Shown here: positions 48,551 through 58,820 of the stretch, piece after piece | Numbering within the stretch: the stretch's first letter is position 1 | How the letters are laid out: the number at the start of each line of letters is the position of its first letter | Source of the DNA: Spirirestis rafaelensis WJT71-NPBG6 | GTDB lineage: Bacteria; Cyanobacteriota; Cyanobacteriia; Cyanobacteriales; Nostocaceae | NCBI GenBank assembly: GCA_019359015.1 | Contig: JAHHID010000019.1 | Location: forward strand, 33,394-97,393 | Length of the DNA: 64,000 nucleotides | Reading direction: 5' to 3' | Position numbers and translations under genes: made by a program | Notes under the pieces: generated by a model | The model's input: only the letters and a program-made list of their open reading frames with translations | Databases searched by the model: none | Told to the model about the DNA's origin: nothing

Positions 48551-49342
48551 ATGTTTTTATACCTATCTAAGTTACTACCGCTGTTTTTTTACCCGCTAGG
48601 GTTAGCCTGCGTTTTTTTGCTGTTTTCACTTCTTATGCTGTGGAAACGACCGCGTGTGGCAGCAATGGCGATCGCACTCGCATTAACTGTATTACTAGTT
48701 TCTGGTAATGCTTGGGTTTCTCATTCTTTAGTGCGATCGCTCGAATGGCAAAATCTCCCACTTGCGGAAATACCTTCATCTGAAGCAATTGTGGTTTTGG
48801 GTGGTGCAACTAAATCAGCGACTCCGCCACGTCCAGGTGTAGATTTAAATGAAACGGGCGATCGCCTTATTTACGCGGCTCAACTTTACCGCCAAAATAA
48901 AGCCCCCATAATCATTCTCAGTGGTGGTCGCATCGATTGGCGCGGCAGCGGTTCCTCAGAGTCAGCGGATATGGCAACAATTCTTACTTCTATTGGTATA
49001 CCAACAGAGGCAATTGTCCAAGAACCTGACTCTCTCAATACTTATGAAAATGCCGTAAATGTCCGGAAAATTCTCGCGGATCGTGGTATTCGTCGTGTCT
49101 TGTTAGTTACTTCGGCAATGCATATGCCGCGATCGCTACTTATTTTTAAGCGTCAAGGAATTGATGTTATTCCTGCACCCACTGATTTTCTCATCAGTAA
49201 AGGCGAAATCGAAGAACTCGCCAGCACTCCCAAAGCCGCTATTTTAAACTTGTTTCCCGATAGTGACAACTTACAGCAATTTACCAGCGCTGTAAAAGAG
49301 TACATTGGTACTGTTGTCTATCGTTTACGCGGTTGGCTTTAA
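48551..49342 (+). CDS. YdcF/SanA-like DUF218 protein
   Basis: Probable envelope-biogenesis protein. Two N-terminal membrane helices (LLPLFFYPLGLACVFLLFSLLML and AMAIALALTVLLVSG) precede the DUF218 domain: EAIVVLGGATKSATPPRPG, IIILSGGRIDWRGSGSSESADM, VQEPDSLNTYENAVNVRKIL and LLVTSAMHMPRSLLIFKRQG, with the conserved SGG..S, ENA and SA.HMPR motifs. 263 aa from MFLYLSKLLP; the codons before that are made of repeat sequence. Confidence 0.88.
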   Translation: MFLYLSKLLPLFFYPLGLACVFLLFSLLMLWKRPRVAAMAIALALTVLLVSGNAWVSHSLVRSLEWQNLPLAEIPSSEAIVVLGGATKSATPPRPGVDLNETGDRLIYAAQLYRQNKAPIIILSGGRIDWRGSGSSESADMATILTSIGIPTEAIVQEPDSLNTYENAVNVRKILADRGIRRVLLVTSAMHMPRSLLIFKRQGIDVIPAPTDFLISKGEIEELASTPKAAILNLFPDSDNLQQFTSAVKEYIGTVVYRLRGWL

Positions 49343-49432
49343 AAGGATGTGCATTCTCAGGCGGGGTATTCCCCCAAAAATGACAGGAGCGATCACTTAA
49401 AGAGTAAGTAAAAAGCAAGAAGCAGCAATTGT

Positions 49433-50304
49433 TTATGCTCCAGATAGCCATTTTTCTTGTACACCAGCTTTCTGAATAGGTGTACGAGAAGTCTCACGCC
49501 AAAGAGTTAACAGCCTTTGAATATATTGCCTACCTTCATAATCTCCTCTGGCAGCGTCAAGTAAATTACTAGCAATCCATTTTGCGGCTGTATCCTCTTC
49601 TTTAGTAAGTAGACATAGACAAGATGTAATAGCTTTTACATACCAAGTTCCAACTTCAGGATTGTAGAATTCCACTATTTGCTGTCTTAAACTCGTAAAA
49701 TCCCTAGTTCCATCAGGATGTAGAAGAAGTGCTATCATTGCTGCTGCTCTAATATTTTGAGCTAAACTCAAGTTTTTATAAATTTGACTCAAACAAGAGG
49801 GTTCGTTAATGATTTCAGAAATTATTTTACTGGTATCTTCAAGCTCTTCGTCAACCCCTTTACTACGATAAACATTCTTGTGCCTTATAGGGAAATTCAG
49901 TAAAGAGTTTATTATATGGGGTAGTAAAGGAGCCTCTAATGGCAGATTTAACTCAAAAGGGGAAAAATCAAACAATAATGTATCTTCACATACAAGTTCT
50001 AAAGATGCTATTAAGAAAGTAGTACGCAATTCATGTTCGCGCTCAGGCGTTTCTTTTATAAACTGTCCCCATATCGCTGGATAGCACATATAATTTTGGG
50101 GTTTTCTATAACCTTGTCAATAATCGTATTTACAATTTCAATATCATTAACAACTTCTTTTCTTTGCCAAAAATAAATAGCAGCAGATGGGTAGTTATCT
50201 ACTAAATCCTTCCATAAATCTAGGTTGAGTTTTTTTCGGCTTTGTCTAACTACTATATGTGGACGTTGGATGAACGACAATTCTATCTGTTGATTATCAA
50301 ATAA
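49433..50304 (-). pseudogene. Detached C-terminal part of the NACHT protein
   Basis: Directly after the stop codon of the NACHT gene the same frame continues open (LFDNQQIELSFIQRPHIVV..) to 50056. From 50089 a second frame, shifted by one base, overlaps it and runs 218 codons (MCYPAIWGQFIKETPEREHEL..) with helical, HEAT-like character. Joined, they would add about 300 residues to the NACHT protein. Each half has coding-like composition and no separate ribosome site. So one stop and one frameshift appear to have cut off the sensor end. Confidence 0.7.
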
Positions 50305-53300
50305 TTATTGAAAGTTTTGATAATTTACATTAATTAAGCATTTATTTTTTTCTGTGATAAAGTTTAATTTATCTACTAATATAGATATCCTTAAACTTGA
50401 CAGCACTTTATTAAACAAATCTTCTCCCTTATCTGAAAATGAACTTATAATATTCGCCAAAATCGAACGCTCTTTTTCTTGACTATAACGAGCAATCAAA
50501 TAGATTAGCTGCAAAATTCTGGGAGTATTATCAAAATCATTTGAAAGGTTAATATCATAATTTTTTTCTGTCCAATTTAGCGGGCTGTGAATAACTTTAA
50601 TAAACGAAAAATCTCTAACAATTTTTTCTTTATTGTTAGAAGATACATCTTGTTGGGATTCTAATAGAACTTGTAAAATCTTCACTTCATTAGATAAAAG
50701 ACCGAGATCACCAGCAATATTACAAGAATCTTCAATATTCAAGCTAAGAATTTGTATACATAATTCAAATGCTTCCTTTGTGAGAGAAGCCCATTCTGGA
50801 CTTAATATAATTTTCACAACAGTTTTAAGTAGCCAACGCTTAACAGGAGTAGATTGTCTCCTCCTCCTGGCATCTTGACTTAATAGACTTGAAGTTAACA
50901 CACATGAAATGTAATCAGATGGTGATGCAATAAGGAAATCGCTAACTTCTTCTACCTTCTCATGATTGTCTGGCAATGTATTAACTAAGACAATAGCTGC
51001 ACCTAGAGTTTCAGTCAGATTATTGTCGTGTAAGCATGAAATCAAAAAACTGTATAGCCATGACTGTGAATTCGGCCGACTGACTTGTATTAAAGGATCA
51101 AGTAATTCAATTTCTAAAGAAGCAGCTAATGGTTCAAGGCATTTTCGGAATTGCTGACGAATACGTTTATCTTGCTCTAGTACACCTTCCTGTAGCAATC
51201 GTCCAGCTAGAATAGCACCACGACCAAGCCTGCGTCTCAACAGACGTAAATTTTCATCATCTCCTTCGTTAAGATTTTCTAGCACCTCAACTACCACTGC
51301 TAGTTCTGTTCTACGCCCATTCTCAACGAGAGCACTCAACAGAAAATGCATAACTTCACGCCAATGAGCATCACCTGCTATTAACTCAACTCTTTCACGT
51401 AATTCGTCTGCACTCACAGATTCATAAATAAATTCTGCTGCAAAAAATTCTTGCAATGGGCGAATATCGAAACGTACATAATTACCATCAACAGGTGTAC
51501 TGACCAGAACTAGTCTGTCTGTTGTCGCTTGCATCAAAACATCAACAGTTTCATCTATTTCTGTTTCTACCATTTGCGATACTGCATCTGTAACGAGTTT
51601 TTTAAACTCATGATTACGATCTAACTTTGTCTGAGCGCCTTTACTCAATTCTGCTCTGGCATGTAAAACAAATCCAAGGCGATTATGTACTGTCTTCAGT
51701 AATTGCTCTTCTTCACTTAAAAGTTTAGCTAATCTTTTATCTAGCAGATTCCTATTTGCTTCTCTTTTTCTAATTACCTGATAAAAATTTGTAAATAATT
51801 TCCATCTTCTTTCAGGGGGTTTTTCACCACCTCGTACTACAATTGCCATGATATGAGACTGTAAAGGTGTAGTCATCAATTCACGCACGGCTGGAGATTG
51901 AATAGCAGACATCAATATTTGTAGAGCTTTTTTTGCTTCATTTGGAGAGCGATTTAGCTCTAGCACTGGTTTGGCACATTCAATAGCTTGTTCTCGAGAA
52001 AGATTTATCAATTCGATAGTGGGGCCATCTAAATCTTCAAATTGTCCTGAATATCCTTGAGGACGAGATGTACATAGAGTGAGAAAATCGGCATTGATTT
52101 CCACAGCCACATCATTTACAAAGCGACAGACTTCTGTGGCAACGGCATCCTTAACATCTTGAGGAACTTCATCAAGTCCATCAAAAATGATGACCCAGCT
52201 ACGATTTCCTAGTAATCGTTTGAGTGTTCCAACATTAACTTCTTGCTCAACACCAGCAGAAATAAAATAGGCTAAGTATGTTAAGATACCGCGAGGCTTA
52301 TTTCTTTCTTGTTCTCCAAACCATTGAGCAAATTCTTTTAGCTCAATACTAATAGGTATTCTAGGTACTGTAGGCCAAAAACCATTCTTCTCAGTAGCTT
52401 TGCGAATTTCAGATGCTAAGGTCTTTTGTTTTGGTGGAATCTGAGATATATCTTTATTTACAATTAATGCCGCCCGTTGAATTTGACAAAAGAATTGAGT
52501 AATTGTTGATTTTCCCTGTCCTGGTCCACCTTTTATAAACCAGACTCTAGCTCGTGATGGATGCTTGCTCCAAATCTGCCACTCCTTGCTATCTGGTTGT
52601 TGTTCATCAATACGATGACATCCGGCAGATGTTTTTACTAGCCACGGCATTACTAAGTCTTGACAGTTATATTTATGACAACGAAATGGGAGGTCAACGA
52701 AAAGTTGGTGAATACCTGGGCTTTCTCCAGCAGAACCAGCTTGTTCTAGTTTGGTGTATTGTTGGTCATCCAGTTGAGATAATATTAAGAAGCGAAGGAT
52801 TGTTTTAGCCTCAGGTTGTGCATCCTTAAGTTGATTAAAAATTTCGGTCAAGATGTTTCCTGGTGTCAGGAAATGCCTATAATGATCGCTGATTTCTGGA
52901 TTAAGTATTAATAAATCAAGGATCTTACGTCCACCCCATATATGAAAATTATCTTTCAGTTCAGGGAATTCCTTAGCCACTAATTCTCTTGCTTTATCAA
53001 ATGCACCAGTTTCTGGAACTCCTGAAGGATCAACATTAGTTGCAACAATCCAGTTATCTGGTAATTTCCGTGCAGATTCAGGATTTTTAAACTCTTTTAA
53101 CTCTCCTTGAATCTGGCTTAATAACCATTTCTGGCTATCTCTAGAAAGATTAGGCTTATGAAACTTAGATTGTAAGTACCAACATCCAGACCAGCGATCT
53201 ATTTCACTTGGATACGGTGCTTCTCCTTCAAAATAACCATCACGTCCACCATCAGAGCCTGGACTAAATCCTGTTAGTCCAAGCCCAAGGGCACGTAGAG

Positions 53301-53367
53301 CAAGATGATTTACCAAATGCTCAAAAGTATTTGGATCTAGCTGGGTTAAATCGTAGCTATCAGGCAT
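50305..53367 (-). CDS. NACHT STAND NTPase with N-terminal Mrr-type nuclease (defence-like)
   Basis: 1020 aa. The N-terminus is a PD-(D/E)xK restriction-like domain: FEHLVNHLAL, GSDGGRDGYF (about residues 37-46) and WYLQSKFHK (about 63-71) give the Mrr pattern E..GxDGGxD..QxK. The NACHT ATPase follows: Walker A KGGPGQGKST (about 279-288) and Walker B WVIIFDGLDE (about 391-400), then SRPQGY sensor. The rest is helical repeats. Nuclease-NACHT proteins of this kind belong to the Avs/bNACHT-type antiphage systems; this assignment is by architecture only. Its C-terminal 300 residues lie beyond an in-frame stop. Confidence 0.88.
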   Translation of the reverse strand: MPDSYDLTQLDPNTFEHLVNHLALRALGLGLTGFSPGSDGGRDGYFEGEAPYPSEIDRWSGCWYLQSKFHKPNLSRDSQKWLLSQIQGELKEFKNPESARKLPDNWIVATNVDPSGVPETGAFDKARELVAKEFPELKDNFHIWGGRKILDLLILNPEISDHYRHFLTPGNILTEIFNQLKDAQPEAKTILRFLILSQLDDQQYTKLEQAGSAGESPGIHQLFVDLPFRCHKYNCQDLVMPWLVKTSAGCHRIDEQQPDSKEWQIWSKHPSRARVWFIKGGPGQGKSTITQFFCQIQRAALIVNKDISQIPPKQKTLASEIRKATEKNGFWPTVPRIPISIELKEFAQWFGEQERNKPRGILTYLAYFISAGVEQEVNVGTLKRLLGNRSWVIIFDGLDEVPQDVKDAVATEVCRFVNDVAVEINADFLTLCTSRPQGYSGQFEDLDGPTIELINLSREQAIECAKPVLELNRSPNEAKKALQILMSAIQSPAVRELMTTPLQSHIMAIVVRGGEKPPERRWKLFTNFYQVIRKREANRNLLDKRLAKLLSEEEQLLKTVHNRLGFVLHARAELSKGAQTKLDRNHEFKKLVTDAVSQMVETEIDETVDVLMQATTDRLVLVSTPVDGNYVRFDIRPLQEFFAAEFIYESVSADELRERVELIAGDAHWREVMHFLLSALVENGRRTELAVVVEVLENLNEGDDENLRLLRRRLGRGAILAGRLLQEGVLEQDKRIRQQFRKCLEPLAASLEIELLDPLIQVSRPNSQSWLYSFLISCLHDNNLTETLGAAIVLVNTLPDNHEKVEEVSDFLIASPSDYISCVLTSSLLSQDARRRRQSTPVKRWLLKTVVKIILSPEWASLTKEAFELCIQILSLNIEDSCNIAGDLGLLSNEVKILQVLLESQQDVSSNNKEKIVRDFSFIKVIHSPLNWTEKNYDINLSNDFDNTPRILQLIYLIARYSQEKERSILANIISSFSDKGEDLFNKVLSSLRISILVDKLNFITEKNKCLINVNYQNFQ

Positions 53368-53804
53368 AGAGTTTAAGAATTATCGGATGTTTGAACAACC
53401 TACAGTTAGGTGGATCAACATTATCCACCACAACTTTTGAGAGGTATAGATCGAGTAAGAGTTATAGATCGAGTTTAAATCATTTGTAAAAAATTATACT
53501 GCAAACAAAGCTTTCTATCTAAAATTCCTGGATAATCCACTTTAGTTGCCCGTGGGTAGCAACGGAACCAAAATGTACGCGCTCTGACTGATTCCTGTGA
53601 TAAGCTGAACCACATCTAAACGAGCAGCGAGCTAAACGTAAGTTTCTCTAGGGTTGCTCATTTCACCCTGTTTACTAGTGGTTAATATACGGACAAAAAA
53701 ATCCCGAACCAGATTATAACTGTCTAATAAAAAATTTTCAGAATGCAGTAGATACACTACCCACTATCAGATGGTCTGGCTATAGATTTAGATTTGAAAC
53801 TATT
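53368..53804. other. Intergenic region upstream of the NACHT gene
   Basis: Contains the NACHT promoter and, from 53679, an open frame in phase with the small gene at 53805 that lacks any normal start codon. Nothing else recognised. Confidence 0.4.
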
Positions 53805-54026
53805 GTGTTTAGTGAGGACGATGTAGAAGCTGAAAGCATACTACTACTTCCACTGGTTATGTTTGAGGACTTGGTAAAAAATGGTGTCAAACCAGTAGGT
53901 AAGGTTCTTGAAGAAATTCAAAACGGTGAATACAAGCCAAAGCCAGATGATTCATCAAATATAAAACTATATGCGTGGTTGCAGCGTAAATCATTATCCT
54001 CACTACTACAAACCGAAAATAGTTAA
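53805..54026 (+). CDS. Small protein or gene fragment, unidentified
   Basis: 73 codons from GTG (FSEDDVEAESILLLPLVMFEDLVKNGVKPVGKVLEEIQNGEYKPK..). The reading frame stays open upstream to 53679 with protein-like sequence (NAVDTLPTIRWSGYRFRFETIV) but has no ATG, GTG or TTG there. It may therefore be the tail of a truncated gene. No family recognised. Confidence 0.35.
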   Translation: MFSEDDVEAESILLLPLVMFEDLVKNGVKPVGKVLEEIQNGEYKPKPDDSSNIKLYAWLQRKSLSSLLQTENS

Positions 54027-54073
54027 AGAAACACGCAAACTGTATTTTGTAACAAAAGATACTTTAGTATTGA

Positions 54074-54126
54074 AACCCGCCTGCGCGGGTTTTGTTTGTG
54101 TAGCCCCAGACTTCTAGTCTGAGGGG
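54074..54126. repeat. GCGGGCTTTGT repeat family, copy D
   Basis: ACCCGCCTGCGCGGGT, TTTGTTTGTGTAGCC, then a second hairpin AGACTTCTAGTCT. It follows the small gene at 53805 and may end its transcript. Confidence 0.75.
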
Positions 54127-54196
54127 GATTAGGAAATCGCTATAATTTCAATAGTTACAAAATTCTAATTTGCAAATACCTGAGTATCTATAAAAA

Positions 54197-54418
54197 ATGA
54201 ATAAAAACTTACCGTATATTCTTCGCATTCCTCAACCGGAAATTGAGGAAACCTTTGCCGCTCACCAAACTACTCATCAGTTTTATCACGAAGTTCGGGC
54301 GCGCTCAGACTTTAAACGTCATTGTGAATGGTACTCTATCACAGCAGAGCGCAATCGTCAAGATTTAGAAAAAATGCGCGGCGAATTAAATATTTTTAGT
54401 TTGTTTCGCCGCCGATAA
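54197..54418 (+). CDS. Small soluble protein, unidentified
   Basis: 73 aa: MNKNLPYILRIPQPEIEETFAAHQ, then a His/Arg-rich helical part and a basic FSLFRRR end. Composition and the strong ATG context look genuine. It is convergent with ftrV. It resembles short conserved cyanobacterial proteins without assigned role; no motif for a function. Confidence 0.6.
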   Translation: MNKNLPYILRIPQPEIEETFAAHQTTHQFYHEVRARSDFKRHCEWYSITAERNRQDLEKMRGELNIFSLFRRR

Positions 54419-54428
54419 GGGATTTAGA

Positions 54429-54698
54429 TTATATTATTTCTAACTCATTATCGCGTAAGTGAGCCTTAAATTTTTTACTAAACTGTACTACGAACGGCAG
54501 GTTAGCGCTAATCGGTTTACCTTTCCATTCGGTTGCAATTTGCACAATTTCGCCTTCAGTTCCTTTGATGTCAAAACCCTGACCGCGATGCTCAGGATGA
54601 TGGTAAATTATTACGGATTCTTTAACGCGGACGCGATCGCCAATTTTCATATCAACATTTACACCTAGTTGCTTTTCCAAAAGTATCTCCACAGCCAT
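54429..54698 (-). CDS. ftrV: Ferredoxin-thioredoxin reductase, variable chain
   Basis: Non-catalytic subunit that clamps the iron-sulfur catalytic chain (FtrC), which passes electrons from ferredoxin to thioredoxin for light control of enzymes. The core KIGDRVRVKESVIIYHHPEHRGQ..DIKGTEGEIVQIATEWKGKPISANLPFVVQF has the SH3-like fold and conserved YHHPEHR. Canonical length is about 74 aa, from ATG 54650 (MKIGDRV); the 16 upstream codons would be an extension. FtrC is not in the window. Confidence 0.93.
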   Translation of the reverse strand: MAVEILLEKQLGVNVDMKIGDRVRVKESVIIYHHPEHRGQGFDIKGTEGEIVQIATEWKGKPISANLPFVVQFSKKFKAHLRDNELEII

Positions 54699-55180
54699 CC
54701 CTCAATTTCACTTGCATTGATTGAAAAATAGACTGCTTGCTTTCGCGAAGATTAATGCCCAAGTACCTGCCATAGAAACATACATCTTTGAAGGAGCGAT
54801 CGCCTTAAAAAAAAGCCCGTGCAGGCTTTAATAGTAATTAGACGGCAACATCAGAGTCGTCAGGTACTTTAGCAAGAAGTCTCATTTTTTATCTTCGATT
54901 TTAAGAGCATTAAACAAAGCGAGAGCTCCAACAGACGCGATCGCCGTAAGGCGTTGCCCTATACCCCGAAGAGTACAAGCATTTCCCTCATGAAGATGGG
55001 TAGGCTTACAGGCAAGGAACAACCCGACGACGCTTTTTAAGTGCGCCTTAACGCCAAGATTAATTTTACAACAAATGGGGCATTGGGCAGGAGGGAAGGG
55101 GAAAGGGGAAAGGGGAAAGGGAAAAGGGAAAAATATTTCTTCTTTCTTACCCATTACCCATTACCAATTAGCCATCTCGC
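54699..55180. other. Repeat-rich non-coding region
   Basis: Includes the hairpin AAAGCCCGTGCAGGCTTT (54811-54828) and a purine-rich GGGAAAGG run near 55090-55130. A minus-strand frame at 54882-55154 has low-complexity proline/phenylalanine start and is not called, though its end (CTLRGIGQRLTAIASVG..) looks protein-like and could be a relic. Confidence 0.5.
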
Positions 55181-57100
55181 TTATTTTCCGGGTGGACATA
55201 GTTGCTGCACTTTTTGAGGAAGTTGACGACACCTTTGCTGGAATTGTTGAGGATTAAGTTGCGACCAAGCAAACAATCCCATCGTACCCCCTACCAGCAA
55301 CGCCAACACTGCGGACACTAGCACCCAAAGCTTACCGCGACGTGGTTTTTTGACTTCGGTTGGAGGTGCAGAAGAAGCGGCAGGTGCTTCGGCTAATGGA
55401 ATGTCTAAATCCAGTAGCGCTTGAGAACTATCTGCTAACTCTGGTTGTGCTTCTTCTGGTTTTTCTTCTATCAGGTCAGCTGGTGGCAACAAGGGAGTTA
55501 CCCGCACCAAAGATTCTGGAGATACACGGCAATGGGTAAGCACAACTGAAGTATTGTCATGACCATTTTTCTGATTTGCCAACTTAATCCAGTTGTAAGC
55601 TGCATCTTCGGGTGAAATTTCACCATTTAATATCGGTACTGCGTATTCCTGCCAGTGATTTTCCACCAAGTTATTATCACTTAAGCCATCGGAACACAGC
55701 AGTAATATACCGTCTTCTTCTAAGATGAATCGCTGAATCACAAAACGCAAAAATTCGCCATCTTTTGTCCCCAAAGCTTGGGTAAGGGAATAAGCATCTG
55801 AACGTTGTAGTGCTTTACGATACAGACTACGCGCAAAACGTACTTCCCGCGATGCCACATCATCATCTACTGTCAATAGCTGGCAGTAGTTGCGCGTAAT
55901 CCAGTAAGCACGGCTATCACCAACGCTAGCTAAGTAAAGTTCATGGCTATTTTGTGAGTACGAGCCAGGGGTTATCTCGACTTGTTGCGGGACTTGTAGA
56001 GCCATAACGAGGGTTGTCGCCATGCGTTCTCTACCTTGGCGTTTTTGCTCGTCGTTACAAGCGCAAATCACGTTATTTACAACCCGCAAACTTGCTTCTA
56101 ATTGCTGCTGTAACAAGTCTGGCGATACTAGTTCAGTTTGTTCTGCTACTTCTGCTAGTAAGGCGCGAATTTGCAACTTTAGAGATTGTACTGCCAATTG
56201 GCTGGCAACTTCTCCGCCTTCGTGACCGCCGATACCATCGCACACAATCGATAAGCGCGGCAGTAAGGGATCGTCTGAGTCACGGTCGGCTATGGGATAG
56301 CAAGTGTCTTCATTTTGATGAAGTTGGGGACCGCTATCTGTTGCTCCTGCCACTTTTAGATTTAATGGCAATTGCGCGGCTGATGATAATAATAACTGAT
56401 TGAGTTGAGTTGCGATCGCTGCCAACTCGATTTCACCGTCCTCGCACATAGAATCGACTATTTTTTGCAAGGGTTGCGCTACTGCTGATTTAGCAACAGC
56501 TACAATCGGTTTCCAGCACTCACCCAACTGCTGAAGACTCGGCTGTTCTGACTCATAAAGTTCCAAGAGTCGCACACACCAACCTTGTACTCGCAGGTTG
56601 TCTGGAAACAGTAAACTGAGCGCAACTCCAAATTCTGATAGAGGTTGCCAAAGTTGGATAATTTGCCACAGCCAGTAAACTTGTCGGACTGGGGTTGCTT
56701 GTTCCCATGCGTCGGCGATCGCTGGATATAAATTGCCAGTTTCATCTATGGGCACATTTTCCAATAAAAGAATATCACCTGCAAACCCATAAACTTGAGG
56801 CAGATGCGAGCGATCGCTCGATAAGCGTAAATAAGGAATAATCGCTTTTGGTAATTCGGATGGTATTTCTGGCAGTTGTCCTGGTTGAATATCCAGCCAA
56901 ATTTGCGATGTAATTACCTCATATTTCTCGAAAATTCTTTCTCCTGCTTGAATCTTGGTTTGATGTTCGCCAGTTGCCCAAATATAACGGTGAACTAAAG
57001 GAGTTTGACAACTTGCACACAATCTGCTATCACCCACACGATTAATGGGGTTAGTACAGCCTGGATTTGTGCAATAAACTATCCGCTCTTGTGAAATCAT
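55181..57100 (-). CDS. PP2C-type serine/threonine phosphatase with zinc ribbon and membrane anchor
   Basis: 639 aa. N-terminal ribbon CTNPGCTNP..CASCQ (two Cys pairs), a middle helical region resembling a degenerate kinase lobe, then the PP2C domain (about 265-520): ATDSGPQLHQNEDTCYP, IVCDGIGGHEGGEVAS, LLLCSDGLSDN and NGHDNTSVVL, holding the metal-binding Asp residues. A Pro/Ala/Glu linker leads to one membrane span (WVLVSAVLALLVGGTMGLF) near the C-terminus. It probably counters Hanks-type kinases; the kinase at 62.6 kb is a candidate partner only by genome neighbourhood. Confidence 0.92.
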   Translation of the reverse strand: MISQERIVYCTNPGCTNPINRVGDSRLCASCQTPLVHRYIWATGEHQTKIQAGERIFEKYEVITSQIWLDIQPGQLPEIPSELPKAIIPYLRLSSDRSHLPQVYGFAGDILLLENVPIDETGNLYPAIADAWEQATPVRQVYWLWQIIQLWQPLSEFGVALSLLFPDNLRVQGWCVRLLELYESEQPSLQQLGECWKPIVAVAKSAVAQPLQKIVDSMCEDGEIELAAIATQLNQLLLSSAAQLPLNLKVAGATDSGPQLHQNEDTCYPIADRDSDDPLLPRLSIVCDGIGGHEGGEVASQLAVQSLKLQIRALLAEVAEQTELVSPDLLQQQLEASLRVVNNVICACNDEQKRQGRERMATTLVMALQVPQQVEITPGSYSQNSHELYLASVGDSRAYWITRNYCQLLTVDDDVASREVRFARSLYRKALQRSDAYSLTQALGTKDGEFLRFVIQRFILEEDGILLLCSDGLSDNNLVENHWQEYAVPILNGEISPEDAAYNWIKLANQKNGHDNTSVVLTHCRVSPESLVRVTPLLPPADLIEEKPEEAQPELADSSQALLDLDIPLAEAPAASSAPPTEVKKPRRGKLWVLVSAVLALLVGGTMGLFAWSQLNPQQFQQRCRQLPQKVQQLCPPGK

Positions 57101-57327
57101 GCAGCTATAGGTTCAAGGTAAAAATTGACGTGTGAATTTCGATTACATCTAGCTGTCAAAAACCATTTGGCTAAAATAGAGTTGTATAGTGTCCCACCTT
57201 TTAAAAAAAGTAATCAAGATATAGGGTAAGATAAAAAGTTTTGCTTTCTGGAAATAGGCAGAGCTTGAGTGTATCTAATAAAAAAGTGCATTTGTTAGTA
57301 ATGCGATTTAGTTTTTAGGATGGCGTT
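57101..57327. other. Promoter region of nfeD-SPFH pair
   Basis: Divergent upstream sequence of the phosphatase and NfeD genes. No distinct motif recognised. Confidence 0.4.
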
Positions 57328-57759
57328 ATGCCAAGTACTACATTAATCTGGCTCTTGGCAGGAGCGGTTCTATGTTTAATGGAACTGTTCTTACCATCAG
57401 CTTTTGTCGCCTTCATGATGGGAATTAGTGCCTTTGTGGTGGGGTTCCTGTCTTTAGTGGTTTTGGGTAATTTATGGTTGCAAATTGTGGTTTGGCTGTT
57501 GCTTTCCACGTTGCTACTTCTGCTTTCCCGTCGGTTTGTGCAACTGCCACGACGTAAGTCAAAAATTCGAGATGCAATCATAGCTGAAACTTTAACAGAT
57601 ATTCAACCTGGAAAAACAGGGCGGGTACTATACGAAGGAAATTCTTGGCGGGCAAAGTGTGACGATGACCAAATCAGCGTCGCAGCCCATCAAACAGTTT
57701 ATGTGACGAGGCGCGAAGGCACAACTCTGATTGTGATGCCAGAAAACCTCTTGCATTAG
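57328..57759 (+). CDS. NfeD-like membrane protein
   Basis: 143 aa, the short NfeD form without a protease. Three membrane spans in the first 75 residues (WLLAGAVLCLMELFLP, AFVAFMMGISAFVVGFLSLV, WLQIVVWLLLSTLLLLLS) and an OB-fold tail (GKTGRVLYEGNSWRAKC) follow. It lies 44 bp before the SPFH gene; this NfeD-stomatin operon is a standard partnership in membrane-microdomain quality control. Confidence 0.92.
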   Translation: MPSTTLIWLLAGAVLCLMELFLPSAFVAFMMGISAFVVGFLSLVVLGNLWLQIVVWLLLSTLLLLLSRRFVQLPRRKSKIRDAIIAETLTDIQPGKTGRVLYEGNSWRAKCDDDQISVAAHQTVYVTRREGTTLIVMPENLLH

Positions 57760-57803
57760 TAGTTATGACACTTCTGCTCATAAATTAGGAAAATCAAATC
57801 AAT

Positions 57804-58811
57804 ATGTTAGAAAACTTATTTCTGCTGGTATTTTTGGCGTTTGGTGGTTCTGCTGTGGCAGGATCTGTAAGAGTTGTCAATCAAGGCAATGAAGCTTTGG
57901 TGGAAAGGTTAGGTAGTTATAACAAAAAACTGGAACCAGGGCTGAATTTTGTTGTTCCTTTCTTGGATAAAGTTGTCTATAAAGAAACTATCCGCGAAAA
58001 AGTCTTAGATATTCCTCCGCAAAAATGTATCACCCGCGATAACGTTGGCATTGAGGTGGATGCGGTGGTTTACTGGCGCATCGTCGATATGGAAAAAGCT
58101 TGGTACAAGGTAGAAGATCTTCAATCGGCGATGGTCAATTTGGTGCTAACCCAAATTCGCTCAGAAATGGGACAGTTGGAGTTAGATAAAACTTTTACGG
58201 CACGCAATCAAATCAGTGAGATGTTGTTGCACGATTTGGACGTAGCTACCGATCCTTGGGGAGTGAAAGTGACGCGGGTAGAACTGCGCGATATTGTACC
58301 ATCTCAGACAGTCCGCGAATCGATGGAATTGCAAATGTCGGCGGAACGACGCAGACGGGCAGCAATTTTAACTTCCGAAGGCGAACGGGAATCTGCCGTC
58401 AATAGCGCTAGAGGTAAAGCTGAGGCGCAAATTCTTGATGCCGAAGCGCGGCAAAAAGCGACAATTCTCCAAGCAGAGGCACAACAAAAGACAATTGTGC
58501 TACAAGCGCAAGCAGAACGCGAGCAACAAGTGCTTAGAGCGCAAGCAACATCAGAAGCGCTGGAAATTATCACCAAAACCCTGAAAAGGGACCCAAATGC
58601 ACGAGAAGCTTTGCAGTTTTTACTCGCCCAGAATTATTTAGAAATGGGTACGAAGATTGGTAGCAGCGACAGCAGCAAGGTGATGTTTATGGACCCGCGT
58701 ACTATCCCAGCCACTTTAGAGGGAATGCGTTCTATTGTCTCAGATACCAATGGTAGTAACTCCAACCCCCTGTTTGACAAAATAGCTGGGGTGAATAATC
58801 GCGCTAGTTGA
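57804..58811 (+). CDS. SPFH/stomatin-like membrane protein (QmcA/paraslipin)
   Basis: 335 aa. A single N-terminal span ([18 protein letters not shown]), then the SPFH domain: [60 protein letters not shown] and a long Ala/Glu/Arg coiled coil (about 200-260, [23 protein letters not shown]). Forms ring-like oligomers that organise membrane proteases and microdomains. Operon partner of the NfeD gene. Confidence 0.93.
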   Translation: MLENLFLLVFLAFGGSAVAGSVRVVNQGNEALVERLGSYNKKLEPGLNFVVPFLDKVVYKETIREKVLDIPPQKCITRDNVGIEVDAVVYWRIVDMEKAWYKVEDLQSAMVNLVLTQIRSEMGQLELDKTFTARNQISEMLLHDLDVATDPWGVKVTRVELRDIVPSQTVRESMELQMSAERRRRAAILTSEGERESAVNSARGKAEAQILDAEARQKATILQAEAQQKTIVLQAQAEREQQVLRAQATSEALEIITKTLKRDPNAREALQFLLAQNYLEMGTKIGSSDSSKVMFMDPRTIPATLEGMRSIVSDTNGSNSNPLFDKIAGVNNRAS

Positions 58812-58820
58812 GATGGGGAA

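Noticed and set aside
48312..48599. Several overlapping 60-76 codon frames before ydcF
   Set aside because: Made by the GC-rich repeats, which stay open in all frames.
54882..55154. 90-codon minus-strand frame
   Set aside because: First third is translated GGGAAAGG repeat; the rest is protein-like but unsupported, perhaps a relic.
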